25,702 nt of DNA, taken from Pedobacter sp. Its GTDB lineage: Bacteria > Bacteroidota > Bacteroidia > Sphingobacteriales > Sphingobacteriaceae. A program made the position numbers and the translations under genes. The DNA is taken from contig JAQBOT010000482.1 in NCBI GenBank assembly GCA_028287885.1, positions 1-25,702 on the forward strand. Reading direction: 5' to 3'. Under the pieces are notes generated by a model. That model worked only from the letters and a program-made list of their open reading frames with translations. It had not been told where the DNA came from and made no database searches. Positions within the stretch are counted from its first letter, which is position 1. Each line of letters opens with the position of its first letter. This document shows positions 1 through 8,133 of this stretch, in pieces.

Positions 1-1491
1 ATAACACAAGAAAAAACTTCATATAAATTCAGCACTGACACAAAAGCTTGGCTTCAACCTATGTCGGATGCCCAAACCGGGTGGGAACATTCGAACCCTT
101 CGTACGAGGAGTTCTATGAGCAAGGTATCCCTGTCGGCAAGCCTTCGCCAATCCAGGCAGGTTGGGTTTTCCCGGCTTTGTTCCAGACAGGACAGAATTG
201 GGTACTACTTACGGAAACAGTGCCTGAAAATAACTACTGTAATTCGAGGCTTGACGCGCAGTCGGAAGGTGGCGAGTACAAGATTCGCTTCCCACAGCCA
301 GCAGAGGTATTTAAGCCCGGTGCAGCATTAAATCCAGAATCATCCCTGCCATGGTATACCCCTTGGAGAATTGTCTCGATAGGGAGCTTAAAAACGATTA
401 TGGAATCAACACTCGGAACAGACTTGGCGAAGCCTGCAATTAAGATGGACACAGGTTTCATCAAGCCCGGTAAGTCTGCATGGAGCTGGGTTTTGCTTAA
501 AGACGATTCTACGGTGTTTAATGTTCAAAAAAGATTTATTGATTATGCGGCAGATATGAACTGGCAGTATTGCTTGACAGACGCAGATTGGGATAAGAAA
601 ATTGGGTATGAAAAGGCAGCTGAACTTGCGGCGTATGCAACATCAAAGAAGATCGGTTTAATTCTTTGGTACAACTCCGCGGGTGCCTGGAACACTACGC
701 CATACAGCCCCAGGAACAAGCTGGTAACGAAGGAGAGTAGGGTTAATGAGTTTAGCAGGTTGGAGAAGATGGGTGTAAAAGGCGTTAAAATAGACTTCTT
801 CGGTGGTGATGGTCAATCTTTCGTACAGTATTACCAAGATATCTTAAAAGATGCGGCGGATCATCACTTGTTGGTGAACTTTCATGGCGCAACCTTGCCC
901 CGCGGGCTGCAACGTACCTACCCAAACCTTATGACAATGGAATCCATAAAGGGGATGGAATTCAGGACCTTCTCTCAAGAAACTGAAGACCAGCAGCCGA
1001 TTCATTGTACAACCATTCCATTTACGAGGAATATATTTGATCCAATGGACTATACACCTATGGCATTGTATAAGATCCCCAACATCAAAAGAAGTACAAC
1101 AACCGCTTTTGAGCTTGCCTTACCAGTAATTTTCCAGTCGGGCATACAGCATTTTGCTGAAATTCCGGAAGGTATGGCTCACATGCCTGCCTTTGTTAAG
1201 GTTTTCTTACAAGACCTACCAAAACAATGGGATGATATCCGATTCATTGATGGTTTCCCTGGAAAACGGGTGGTAATTGCTCGAAGATCAGGCGCCAAGT
1301 GGTATGTAGCAGGCATTAATGGGCAAAAGACAAGCCAGCAGTTTTCTTTGGATCTATCGTTCCTGAAGAAAGCTGGTAAACTAATAACTGATGGAGGAGA
1401 CGGTAATTTGACAGAAAGCCAGATCATACCAGGGAATACAATGAAGATTGATGTAAAAGCAAATGGTGGCTTCGTGATGGTATTTGAATAA
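1..1491 (+). CDS. GH97 glycoside hydrolase, retaining type (5' end missing)
   Basis: This is the C-terminal part of a glycoside hydrolase family 97 enzyme. The frame is open from base 1, so the true start lies outside the window and the ATG at 61 is internal. The visible part covers the end of the N-terminal beta-sandwich, the (beta/alpha)8 barrel and a short C-terminal beta domain. The barrel carries MGVKGVKIDFF, whose Asp (codon 793-795) sits where retaining GH97 enzymes have their nucleophile. The YPNLMTMESIKGMEF stretch supplies two candidate acid/base Glu residues; the second lies 55 residues after the Asp, the spacing I recall for D415/E470 of B. thetaiotaomicron BtGH97b. Retaining GH97 enzymes act as alpha-galactosidases or beta-L-arabinopyranosidases. 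The adjacent arabinose operon favours the latter, but that is inference. Such enzymes are normally periplasmic; the signal peptide is not visible here. Confidence 0.9.
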   Translation: MTQEKTSYKFSTDTKAWLQPMSDAQTGWEHSNPSYEEFYEQGIPVGKPSPIQAGWVFPALFQTGQNWVLLTETVPENNYCNSRLDAQSEGGEYKIRFPQPAEVFKPGAALNPESSLPWYTPWRIVSIGSLKTIMESTLGTDLAKPAIKMDTGFIKPGKSAWSWVLLKDDSTVFNVQKRFIDYAADMNWQYCLTDADWDKKIGYEKAAELAAYATSKKIGLILWYNSAGAWNTTPYSPRNKLVTKESRVNEFSRLEKMGVKGVKIDFFGGDGQSFVQYYQDILKDAADHHLLVNFHGATLPRGLQRTYPNLMTMESIKGMEFRTFSQETEDQQPIHCTTIPFTRNIFDPMDYTPMALYKIPNIKRSTTTAFELALPVIFQSGIQHFAEIPEGMAHMPAFVKVFLQDLPKQWDDIRFIDGFPGKRVVIARRSGAKWYVAGINGQKTSQQFSLDLSFLKKAGKLITDGGDGNLTESQIIPGNTMKIDVKANGGFVMVFE

Positions 1492-1563
1492 AGCCGACTT
1501 ACTAGGTGTTCAAGTGAAACATAAGATTTTATAAAAGTATTAATTAAGCTTTCAATTAAACAA

Positions 1564-1597
1564 GAAAGGCTAGCCGATGGGCTAGCCTTTCGCTTTC
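1564..1597. terminator. Bidirectional hairpin terminator between GH97 and symporter genes
   Basis: A perfect 12-bp stem, GAAAGGCTAGCC (1564-1575) and GGCTAGCCTTTC (1580-1591), closes on a 4-base loop. It lies between the stop codons of two convergent genes. The flanking U-tract is short on both strands, so it is assigned mainly from the stem and its position. Confidence 0.75.
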
Positions 1598-1612
1598 TGT
1601 TAGAAACTTAAC

Positions 1613-3298
1613 TTACCAGAACTTCACGTATAGTGCAGAGATTAGTAATAATGTAAGGATAATTAAAGCCAATGTGGATGGCGCAACCTTGAACATATGC
1701 TTATCTAGCTCAAAAGCTTTCGGATTAACTTTCGGACCGGATAAACTCATTCCGATCATGATGATCATGGTAAACAGGAATGATAAGCCCATACAAATAT
1801 GAAAAGGAATCTCATAACCGCCACTTCCATTTGGATAGGCCGTATAAAGGAAGGTATTGTGACCCATTACTTGAGGCGCAAATTCATTGAAGAAGATGGA
1901 GAAAAGAAATCCTGAGATCACCCCAGCAATGGCGGCAGCGCCAGTAGTTCTTTTCCAGAACATTCCCAGAAAGAACATGGCGAATACCCCAGGACTAATA
2001 AAGCCTGTATACTTCTGAATGTAAGTAAAGCCACCTACACCGCCAATACCCAACAAATCGTTCCAGGTAAAAAGAACTGCAAGGATTAATCCCACAACAA
2101 CAGTCACTCGTCCTACAATAACTAGGCTCTTCTGATCGGCGTCTTTTTTGAAGTACTTAGCGTATACATCCAACGTAAAGATCGTTGAAATACTATTTAC
2201 CTTTCCGGCAAGAGAAGCAACGATTGCCGCAGTTAATGCAGCTACAGACATTCCTTTTAGCCCTGTTGGTAAGAATGTTAACACGGCAGAGTAGGCGCCG
2301 TCTTTTCCGCCAACCAGTTGTGGCAGGTGCCCGCCTCTATACAACACATAAGCGGCAATACCAGGAAGCATAACGATTAAAGGCATTAAAAGCTTCAACA
2401 GTCCGGCAAATAGAATACCCGTTCTGGCGGTGTGTAGATCAGCACCCAACGCTCTTTGAGTGATATACTGATTACAACCCCAATAGTTCAGGTTTATAAT
2501 CCAGATACCTGCCAAATAGGATGCAAAGCCAGGAAAAGTCAAATACTTACTGATTTCATTCTGGCTTGAGTTGGCCGTTGGACGTGGGATGATCATCTTG
2601 AAGTGATCTGGTGCCTGATCCATTAACACGCGGAAACCAGCAATGGCATTACTACCAACCCCAAATTTCTCTCCAACAACTGTAAGTGCAATGTAGCTTG
2701 TTATTAAACCGCCTATAATAAGGACAGCAACCTGGATAACGTCTGTATATGCAACTACTTTCATACCTCCTAAGGATATAAATAGAGCAAAAACAGCCAG
2801 TCCAATCATGATCACATGCATGTATTCACCTCCCGTTAACCCGTTAATGGCTACGGCACCCAGGTACAAGATTGAGGTTAGATTTACAAACACGTACAAG
2901 AAAAGCCAGAATATCGCCATAATCAAGGCAACGGATTCATTGTACCTGGTTTTCAAGAACTGCGGCATCGTATAAATTTTGTTCTTGAGATATACAGGAA
3001 TAAACCAGACAGCCACAATGATTAAAGCAATCGCTGCGATCCATTCGTATGCTGCAACGGCTATCCCGAGGAAGAAACCTTCTCCACTCATTCCGATAAA
3101 TTGCTCAGCAGAGATATTGGAGGCGATTAGGGAAGCTCCAATGGCCCACCAGGTTAGTGTGCCTTCAGCGAGGAAGAATGCCTTCGCGTCATGTTCATTT
3201 TTCTTGCGCTTCCGGTAAATGGAATAACCATACCCGGAAACCACAATAAAATAGATGATAAAAACTACATAATCTGTAGCCGATAAGTTATTGTTCAT
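1613..3298 (-). CDS. Sodium/solute symporter (SSS family), probable arabinose uptake
   Basis: Inner-membrane symporter of the SSS/SGLT family, 561 aa, hydrophobic throughout with about 14 predicted membrane segments. Family landmarks are SLIASNISAEQFIG (residues 57-70, the Na2-site region of TM1), GGMKVVAYTDVIQ (177-189) and NYWGCNQYITQRALGA (271-286), which resembles the sugar-transporting SGLT group. It is the last gene of the minus-strand arabinose operon, 27 bp after araA, so L-arabinose is the expected substrate. The substrate cannot be read from the sequence, and galactose, glucose or xylose remain possible. The segment between araA and this gene has no terminator and no obvious promoter. 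Confidence 0.92.
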   Translation of the reverse strand: MNNNLSATDYVVFIIYFIVVSGYGYSIYRKRKKNEHDAKAFFLAEGTLTWWAIGASLIASNISAEQFIGMSGEGFFLGIAVAAYEWIAAIALIIVAVWFIPVYLKNKIYTMPQFLKTRYNESVALIMAIFWLFLYVFVNLTSILYLGAVAINGLTGGEYMHVIMIGLAVFALFISLGGMKVVAYTDVIQVAVLIIGGLITSYIALTVVGEKFGVGSNAIAGFRVLMDQAPDHFKMIIPRPTANSSQNEISKYLTFPGFASYLAGIWIINLNYWGCNQYITQRALGADLHTARTGILFAGLLKLLMPLIVMLPGIAAYVLYRGGHLPQLVGGKDGAYSAVLTFLPTGLKGMSVAALTAAIVASLAGKVNSISTIFTLDVYAKYFKKDADQKSLVIVGRVTVVVGLILAVLFTWNDLLGIGGVGGFTYIQKYTGFISPGVFAMFFLGMFWKRTTGAAAIAGVISGFLFSIFFNEFAPQVMGHNTFLYTAYPNGSGGYEIPFHICMGLSFLFTMIIMIGMSLSGPKVNPKAFELDKHMFKVAPSTLALIILTLLLISALYVKFW

Positions 3299-3325
3299 AA
3301 ATTTTTTATTTGGTTGTTTGCTTTG

Positions 3326-4831
3326 CTAGTGTTTGTTTATCTGGTAGTAAACTTCATTCCACTTCAGTTCATTTTTGAATTGATTTATGTTTGTTTTTTT
3401 GTCGATCGTTACAAATTCAATTCCTGCCATGTCGGCGAAATCGTTTAGGTGTTCGGCCGTTAAGTTCTGACTATAACAGGTATGATGTGCTCCACCGGCA
3501 TAAATCCATGCGGCACAACCCGTCACCATGTCCGGCTGCGGCTTCCAAAGCACACGAGCTACGGGCAATTTAGGTAATTCTTCCTTAGAATCAACACCGT
3601 CAACTACATTTACAAGCATGCGGAACCGGTTTCCCATATCTATAATTGACGCGTTTAAAGCAGGTCCATTTTCGGCGTCAAAAATTAACCGAACCGGGTC
3701 TGCTTTTCCGCCTATTCCAAGGGGGTGTACTTCACATCTTACTGGCCCTTTAGCCAATCCTGCGTCAACCTCGAGCATATGCGAGCCAAGTACAAAGGAG
3801 TTGTTTGGTGTAAAATTGTAGGTGTAATCCTCCATAAATGCATTTGTACCTTGAAGTCCGGTACCCATAACTTTCATGGTCCTAACCAAGGCTGCGGTTT
3901 TCCAGTCACCTTCTCCAGCAAAGCCATAGCCATCATTCATTAAGCGCTGCACGGCTATGCCAGGCAATTGCGCCATTCCATGAAGGTCCTCAAATGTATC
4001 AGAGAAGCCCTTGAAATTGCCTTGTTCAAGAAAATTTCTTAACCCTATTTCTATTTTAGCGGCTTCTCTAAGTGAGGCATGCTGGCTGCCACCTTTGTTT
4101 AAAGTTTGCCCTAGTGAATAGCTATCCGCATACTCCTGTACCAACCTATCTATTTCGGCATCAGAGCTTTGATTTATTACAGATACCAGATCTCCAATCC
4201 CATGGGTGTTGCATGAAAAACCAAACTTAATCTCCGCTTCTACTTTATCCCCTTCGGTAACGGCAACATTGCGCATGTTATCTCCAAAGCGTACAAACTT
4301 TGCACCCTGCATATCATACCAGCCGGCAGCTGCACGGAGCCATGTGTTTACACTTTCAAGCACATTCTCATCTTGCCAATGTCCGGCAACTACTTTACGG
4401 TTGATTCGCATTCTTGACATGATAAAGCCGAATTCTCTATCGCCGTGAGCACTTTGATTTAGATTCATGAAATCCATATCCATTGTGCTCCATGGTATGT
4501 CGCGGTTAAATTGGGTATGTAGGTGTAAAAGTGGTTTCTGCAGTATTTTCAACCCGGCAATCCACATCTTCGCTGGAGAAAAGGTGTGCATCCAGGCAAT
4601 CACGCCAATACAGTTCTCGGCATTGTTGGCCTGCTGGCAAATTGCGTAGATCTCCTCATGGGTTTTTACCGTAGGCTTAAATACGATCCTCACTGGAATC
4701 CTGGGAGAATCATTTAAAGCAGCTGCGATCTGCTGCGAGTGCTGGGCAACTTCTCTAAGTGTTTCTTCGCCATACAAGTGCTGGCTACCCGTGATAAACC
4801 AGGCTTCAAATTCTTTTAAATTGCTTTTCAT
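3326..4831 (-). CDS. araA: L-arabinose isomerase
   Basis: Cytoplasmic enzyme that converts L-arabinose to L-ribulose, the first step of the isomerase pathway. At 501 aa it matches the E. coli enzyme (500 aa) along its whole length. The metal and catalytic residues are all present: E307 ([11 protein letters not shown]), E334 ([10 protein letters not shown]), H351 (VLGSHMLEV) and H450 (GGAHHTCYS), one residue offset from E. coli E306/E333/H350/H450. It follows araD with an 11-bp gap and precedes the symporter by 27 bp, so it is expected to be co-transcribed. No unusual substitutions were seen. Confidence 0.98.
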   Translation of the reverse strand: MKSNLKEFEAWFITGSQHLYGEETLREVAQHSQQIAAALNDSPRIPVRIVFKPTVKTHEEIYAICQQANNAENCIGVIAWMHTFSPAKMWIAGLKILQKPLLHLHTQFNRDIPWSTMDMDFMNLNQSAHGDREFGFIMSRMRINRKVVAGHWQDENVLESVNTWLRAAAGWYDMQGAKFVRFGDNMRNVAVTEGDKVEAEIKFGFSCNTHGIGDLVSVINQSSDAEIDRLVQEYADSYSLGQTLNKGGSQHASLREAAKIEIGLRNFLEQGNFKGFSDTFEDLHGMAQLPGIAVQRLMNDGYGFAGEGDWKTAALVRTMKVMGTGLQGTNAFMEDYTYNFTPNNSFVLGSHMLEVDAGLAKGPVRCEVHPLGIGGKADPVRLIFDAENGPALNASIIDMGNRFRMLVNVVDGVDSKEELPKLPVARVLWKPQPDMVTGCAAWIYAGGAHHTCYSQNLTAEHLNDFADMAGIEFVTIDKKTNINQFKNELKWNEVYYQINKH

Positions 4832-4842
4832 AAGTTTAAATT

Positions 4843-5541
4843 TTATTGTCCGTAATAAGAATCAACACCGTGTTTCCTATCGAAATGTTTTTTAATCAAG
4901 GCATCTTTCATTGGCAGAACTTGCGGGTTGATTTGTTCGGTCAGAAAGGCCATTTGTGCAAGTTGTTCAACTACAGCACTATTGTACACCGCTTTCTCAG
5001 CCGTCTTTCCCCAGGTAAATGGTGCATGATTTCCCACCAGGATCATTTCAACTTCCGTATAGCTTAGCACCAGATCATTCAGGTGTTCAATAATCTGATA
5101 GCCCGTTTCATATTCGTAGTTGCCCCTTATCTTTTCATCACTCATCGGTGGTGCACAGGGTATTGCAGTAGTCGTATGATCCGCATGTGTGGTTCCATAA
5201 ATTGGAATCGGCTTTAAAGATTGCGCCCAGGCGGTTCCATAGGTGGAGTGCGTGTGTACAATGCCACCAATGTTTTCCCAATGTTTGTAGAGTACCGCAT
5301 GGGTCTTAGTATCTGAAGAAGGTCTGAGATCCCCGTCAACCGTATTCCCATCAAAGTCAACGATGACCATTTTTTCTGGTGTCAGATCCTCGTAAGGCAC
5401 TCCACTTGGTTTTATCGCGAACACGCGCTTTTCCCGGTCCACTGCACTGGCATTTCCGAAAGTGAAGAGCACTAAGCCCAGCTTAGGAAGCAGCATGTTT
5501 GCTTTATAAGCTTCCGCTCTTATTTCTTCGTAATTACTCAT
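4843..5541 (-). CDS. araD: L-ribulose-5-phosphate 4-epimerase
   Basis: Cytoplasmic class II aldolase-fold metalloenzyme that converts L-ribulose 5-phosphate to D-xylulose 5-phosphate, the last step of the pathway. The protein is 232 aa if it starts at the ATG of [16 protein letters not shown]. The frame extends upstream to 5670, but those 43 residues overlap araB, have no family similarity and would make the protein too long, so the 5541 start was chosen. Zn ligands are H96 and H98 ([15 protein letters not shown]) and H172 (NHAPFTWGK). D77 (SSDTKTH) matches the catalytic Asp 76 of E. coli. The start overlaps the araB stop by 8 bp, which implies translational coupling. araA follows after 11 bp. 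Confidence 0.97.
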   Translation of the reverse strand: MSNYEEIRAEAYKANMLLPKLGLVLFTFGNASAVDREKRVFAIKPSGVPYEDLTPEKMVIVDFDGNTVDGDLRPSSDTKTHAVLYKHWENIGGIVHTHSTYGTAWAQSLKPIPIYGTTHADHTTTAIPCAPPMSDEKIRGNYEYETGYQIIEHLNDLVLSYTEVEMILVGNHAPFTWGKTAEKAVYNSAVVEQLAQMAFLTEQINPQVLPMKDALIKKHFDRKHGVDSYYGQ

Positions 5542-7210
5542 GTTTGGTATTTTTTTCAATGTAGCTTCCCAATGATTTATACTTCGGAAAACGCGCTGCA
5601 TAATAGCTTGCGCTTTCCTCATTCGGGTAATAAGAAGCGTCGAAGCCACCACCCATGCTTGCCATAGCATCTGCTACCGTCGGATATATTCCTGAAGCTG
5701 TGGCAGCAAACATAGCGGCGCCGAGTGCACAGGTATGGGTATGCTGATGGATACGGATTGGCATATTCAATACATCCGCCATCATTTGCATTACGAATGG
5801 TGATTTCTTTGCAACACCGCCAATGCCTATGATTCCCTTTACAGGTATTCCTTCGGAAATAAAACGATCGACGATATTTTTAGCTCCGAAACACGTCGCT
5901 TCTGCCAGCGCCCGGAAGGCACGTGGCGCATCCGTTCCGAGGTTCAGGTTAGACAGTGCGCCTTTAAGTGCCTGATTAGCATCAGGTGTCCTCCGACCAT
6001 TAAACCAATCTATCGCAAGTTCATCATCCTGCGCTTTTGGTAGTAATGCAGCTTGCCTGCTCAGCTCTGGAATAATCTGATCGAGAATCTCTTCTTCAAG
6101 CGCCTTTGCAGTCGCTTGATCTATTAAAGAAGAGGATTGGAGTAAGTTCTTCACTGGCCAGGCAATTAGGTTTTTAAACCATGCATAGGTGTCTCCAAAC
6201 GCAGATTGTCCCGCTTCAAGGCCAACCATGCCGGGGATAACCGAGCCATTAACTTGCCCACAGATTCCTCTTATTAACTTCCCGTCCATGTCCTGAGTAG
6301 GGGTAACCAGAATGTCGCAAGTTGAAGTACCCATTACCTTACTTAGGTGATAAGGTTCTATTTGGCCGCCTACAGCGCCCATGTGTGCATCAAATGCACC
6401 GACTCCAATTACGGTGGAAATATTTAAGCCCAGCCTATCTGCCCATTCCTGACTTAAATTACCCGCAACAATCTCAGAAGTGTAGGTGTCTTTAAACATT
6501 CTCGAAGTATAACCATCCAACAAAGGATCTAAGGAACTGAAAAAATCATTGGGAGGGAGGCCATTAAACTCCTCTGACCACAAGGCTTTGTGGCCGGCGG
6601 CACATCGACTCCTTTTCATTTTATGTACGTCTGTACCACCTGTGAGCATGAAAGGAATCCAGTCACAATGCTCTACCCAGGAGTAACAGGCGGCGCGTAC
6701 TTGTTCATCAGTTCTTAAAGTTCGCAGCAGTTTCGCCCAAAACCATTCTGAAGAGTAGATGCCGCCTACATATTTGAGATAGTTGCTTTCATAGTACTTC
6801 GCATGCTCATTGATTTCTGCGGCCTCTTTAATTGCCGTATGGTCTTTCCACAAAACAAACATGGCATGTGGATTTTCTTCAAAGCCGGGCAACAAAGCCA
6901 ATGGCGTTCCCTGATTATTTACTGCCACGGGTGTAGATCCTGTTGTATCAACAGAGATGGCTTTGATCGCGGCCGGATTGATTCCCGCATTCTTTAAACA
7001 ATTTTTTATTGTAGTCTCCAGGCCTTCAATGTAATCAAGCGGATGTTGCCTGAAAAGATTGCTGTTTGGATCACAAAATAAACCTTGCTGCCACCTCGGG
7101 TAGTTAAACACAGAAGACGCTATTTCCTCTCCATTTGTGGCATTAACAAGAACGGAGCGGACGGAATCTGAGCCGTAATCTACTCCAATAACATATTGAT
7201 CTGCTTTCAT
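5534..7210 (-). CDS. araB: Ribulokinase (FGGY family)
   Basis: Cytoplasmic ATP-dependent kinase that phosphorylates L-ribulose to L-ribulose 5-phosphate. It is 558 aa, the usual ribulokinase length. The N-terminal FGGY domain opens with YVIGVDYGSDSVRSVLVN (D11). The catalytic Asp is D274 in GVGAFDAHMGAVGG. VMGTSTCDI (292-300) is the phosphate-binding turn, and a C-terminal GIGGVAKKSPFVMQMMADV segment is the adenosine-side FGGY motif. It is the first enzyme gene after the regulator, from which it is separated by 72 bp holding a nested dyad. Its 3' end overlaps araD by 8 bp. Confidence 0.98.
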   Translation of the reverse strand: MKADQYVIGVDYGSDSVRSVLVNATNGEEIASSVFNYPRWQQGLFCDPNSNLFRQHPLDYIEGLETTIKNCLKNAGINPAAIKAISVDTTGSTPVAVNNQGTPLALLPGFEENPHAMFVLWKDHTAIKEAAEINEHAKYYESNYLKYVGGIYSSEWFWAKLLRTLRTDEQVRAACYSWVEHCDWIPFMLTGGTDVHKMKRSRCAAGHKALWSEEFNGLPPNDFFSSLDPLLDGYTSRMFKDTYTSEIVAGNLSQEWADRLGLNISTVIGVGAFDAHMGAVGGQIEPYHLSKVMGTSTCDILVTPTQDMDGKLIRGICGQVNGSVIPGMVGLEAGQSAFGDTYAWFKNLIAWPVKNLLQSSSLIDQATAKALEEEILDQIIPELSRQAALLPKAQDDELAIDWFNGRRTPDANQALKGALSNLNLGTDAPRAFRALAEATCFGAKNIVDRFISEGIPVKGIIGIGGVAKKSPFVMQMMADVLNMPIRIHQHTHTCALGAAMFAATASGIYPTVADAMASMGGGFDASYYPNEESASYYAARFPKYKSLGSYIEKNTKHE

Positions 7211-7266
7211 AATGATAAATGTCTAATTAACGTTTATTTATTTGTTAAAGGAAATTATTTATCATT
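7211..7266. promoter_or_regulatory. Nested inverted repeats directly upstream of araB (candidate operator)
   Basis: A perfect 10-bp inverted repeat, AATGATAAAT (7211-7220) and ATTTATCATT (7257-7266), encloses TTAAC (7227-7231) and GTTAA (7244-7248). The two dyad centres differ by only 1 bp. The outer left arm abuts the araB start codon. It could bind the Nudix-type regulator encoded upstream, or fold in the mRNA leader. Its role is inferred from position and symmetry only, and the AT-richness lowers certainty. Confidence 0.45.
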
Positions 7267-7282
7267 TAATATACACTTTATT

Positions 7283-7990
7283 TTAGCTGATCAAGTTTTC
7301 AGGATTTGGTATGAAATTTAGAAAGGCCTGGAACTTTGCCTTGTACTTTTTCTTATCTAATTTGAAGTAAAATGCCCCTTTTTTGGAGTTTGATTTGTCC
7401 TTTTCCTCCAGCTTTATTAACAGGCCGGTAGACGTAAGCTTACGAATGAAATTCCGATTGTCGATGCGTGTGTTATAGACGCCTTCATACAAACTTTGCA
7501 GTTGCGGAATGGTAAACTTTCTTGGTAAAAGTTCAAAGAGGATGGGATGCAGCGCTGCTTTGTACCTGATTCTCTGCTTGGCTGCTTCGACCATCGCATT
7601 GTGATCAAATATCAGGTTCGGCATTTCAGTAGTTAGGAACCACTCCGCATGATAGTGGTCGTTCAATTGGCGCTCATATTTATGGATGTCAATCAAAGCG
7701 AAATAAGCAATAGAGATCGTCCGCTCCATTGGGTCTCTCAAAGGGTTTCCGAAGGCATGCAGCTGTTCTAGGTAGACCCCCTTAAGCCCGGTAAGTTCGT
7801 GTAATATCTTGTTTGCCGCCTCATCTAAACTTTCATCTTTTTCTATGAAACCACCCATTAAACTCCATTTCCCACCTTCAGGATGGAAGCCACGTTTGAT
7901 TAGTAATATTTTTAAGTTTTCTCCATCAAAGCCAAAAATAATGCAGTCTACAGCAACTAACATTTGACTTTCTTTAGTATATTCTATCAT
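7283..7990 (-). CDS. araR: Nudix-domain transcriptional regulator of arabinose use (AraR/NrtR type)
   Basis: A 235-aa protein with an N-terminal Nudix fold (about 1-145) and a C-terminal winged helix (about 150-220, LLPRKFTIPQLQSLYEGVY and NRNFIRKLTSTGLL). This matches the NrtR/AraR architecture, in which the Nudix domain senses a ligand and the winged helix binds DNA. B. thetaiotaomicron AraR is the known example for arabinose. The Nudix box at 47-69 keeps G47, E53, E65 and G68, but the R-E pair is K61-I62 and the second E of E-E is L66, so hydrolysis is probably lost. It stands at the head of araBDA and the symporter gene and divergent from galM, as expected for a local repressor or activator. 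The ligand is assumed to be L-arabinose. Confidence 0.88.
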   Translation of the reverse strand: MIEYTKESQMLVAVDCIIFGFDGENLKILLIKRGFHPEGGKWSLMGGFIEKDESLDEAANKILHELTGLKGVYLEQLHAFGNPLRDPMERTISIAYFALIDIHKYERQLNDHYHAEWFLTTEMPNLIFDHNAMVEAAKQRIRYKAALHPILFELLPRKFTIPQLQSLYEGVYNTRIDNRNFIRKLTSTGLLIKLEEKDKSNSKKGAFYFKLDKKKYKAKFQAFLNFIPNPENLIS

Positions 7991-8011
7991 TGTGTGCTAA
8001 ATTATGCAAAA

Positions 8012-8047
8012 AGGCTAACGCCTCAGTTTTTAGATCATTTAAATATA
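8012..8047. promoter_or_regulatory. araR/galM divergent control region: dyad and motif shared with araB upstream
   Basis: The 143-bp region between divergent araR and galM holds an AGGC-TAAC-GCCT dyad (8012-8023) in the araR leader and the string ATCATTTAAATATA (8034-8047). The latter closely matches ATCATTTAATATA at 7261-7273 upstream of araB. Both could be parts of a regulator site. The match is short and AT-rich, so confidence is low. Confidence 0.3.
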
Positions 8048-8078
8048 AGAATAAGTATAATTTATAATTATTAGTTAC

Positions 8079-8108
8079 TTTGACGTTTAATTTAAGATGT
8101 TTAATTTG
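8079..8108 (+). promoter_or_regulatory. Candidate Bacteroidota promoter for galM
   Basis: TTTG at 8079-8082 (-33 position) is followed after 18 bp by TTAATTTG at 8101-8108, one mismatch from the -7 consensus TAnnTTTG. Transcription would start near 8112, leaving a leader of about 20 nt before the galM ATG. Confidence 0.4.
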
Positions 8109-8133
8109 CCTACAGAAATAAAAACCACCAATT

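Noticed and set aside
5542..5670. Upstream in-frame extension of araD (43 residues)
   Set aside because: It overlaps araB, has no resemblance to the family N-terminus, and would make the enzyme longer than all known AraD proteins.
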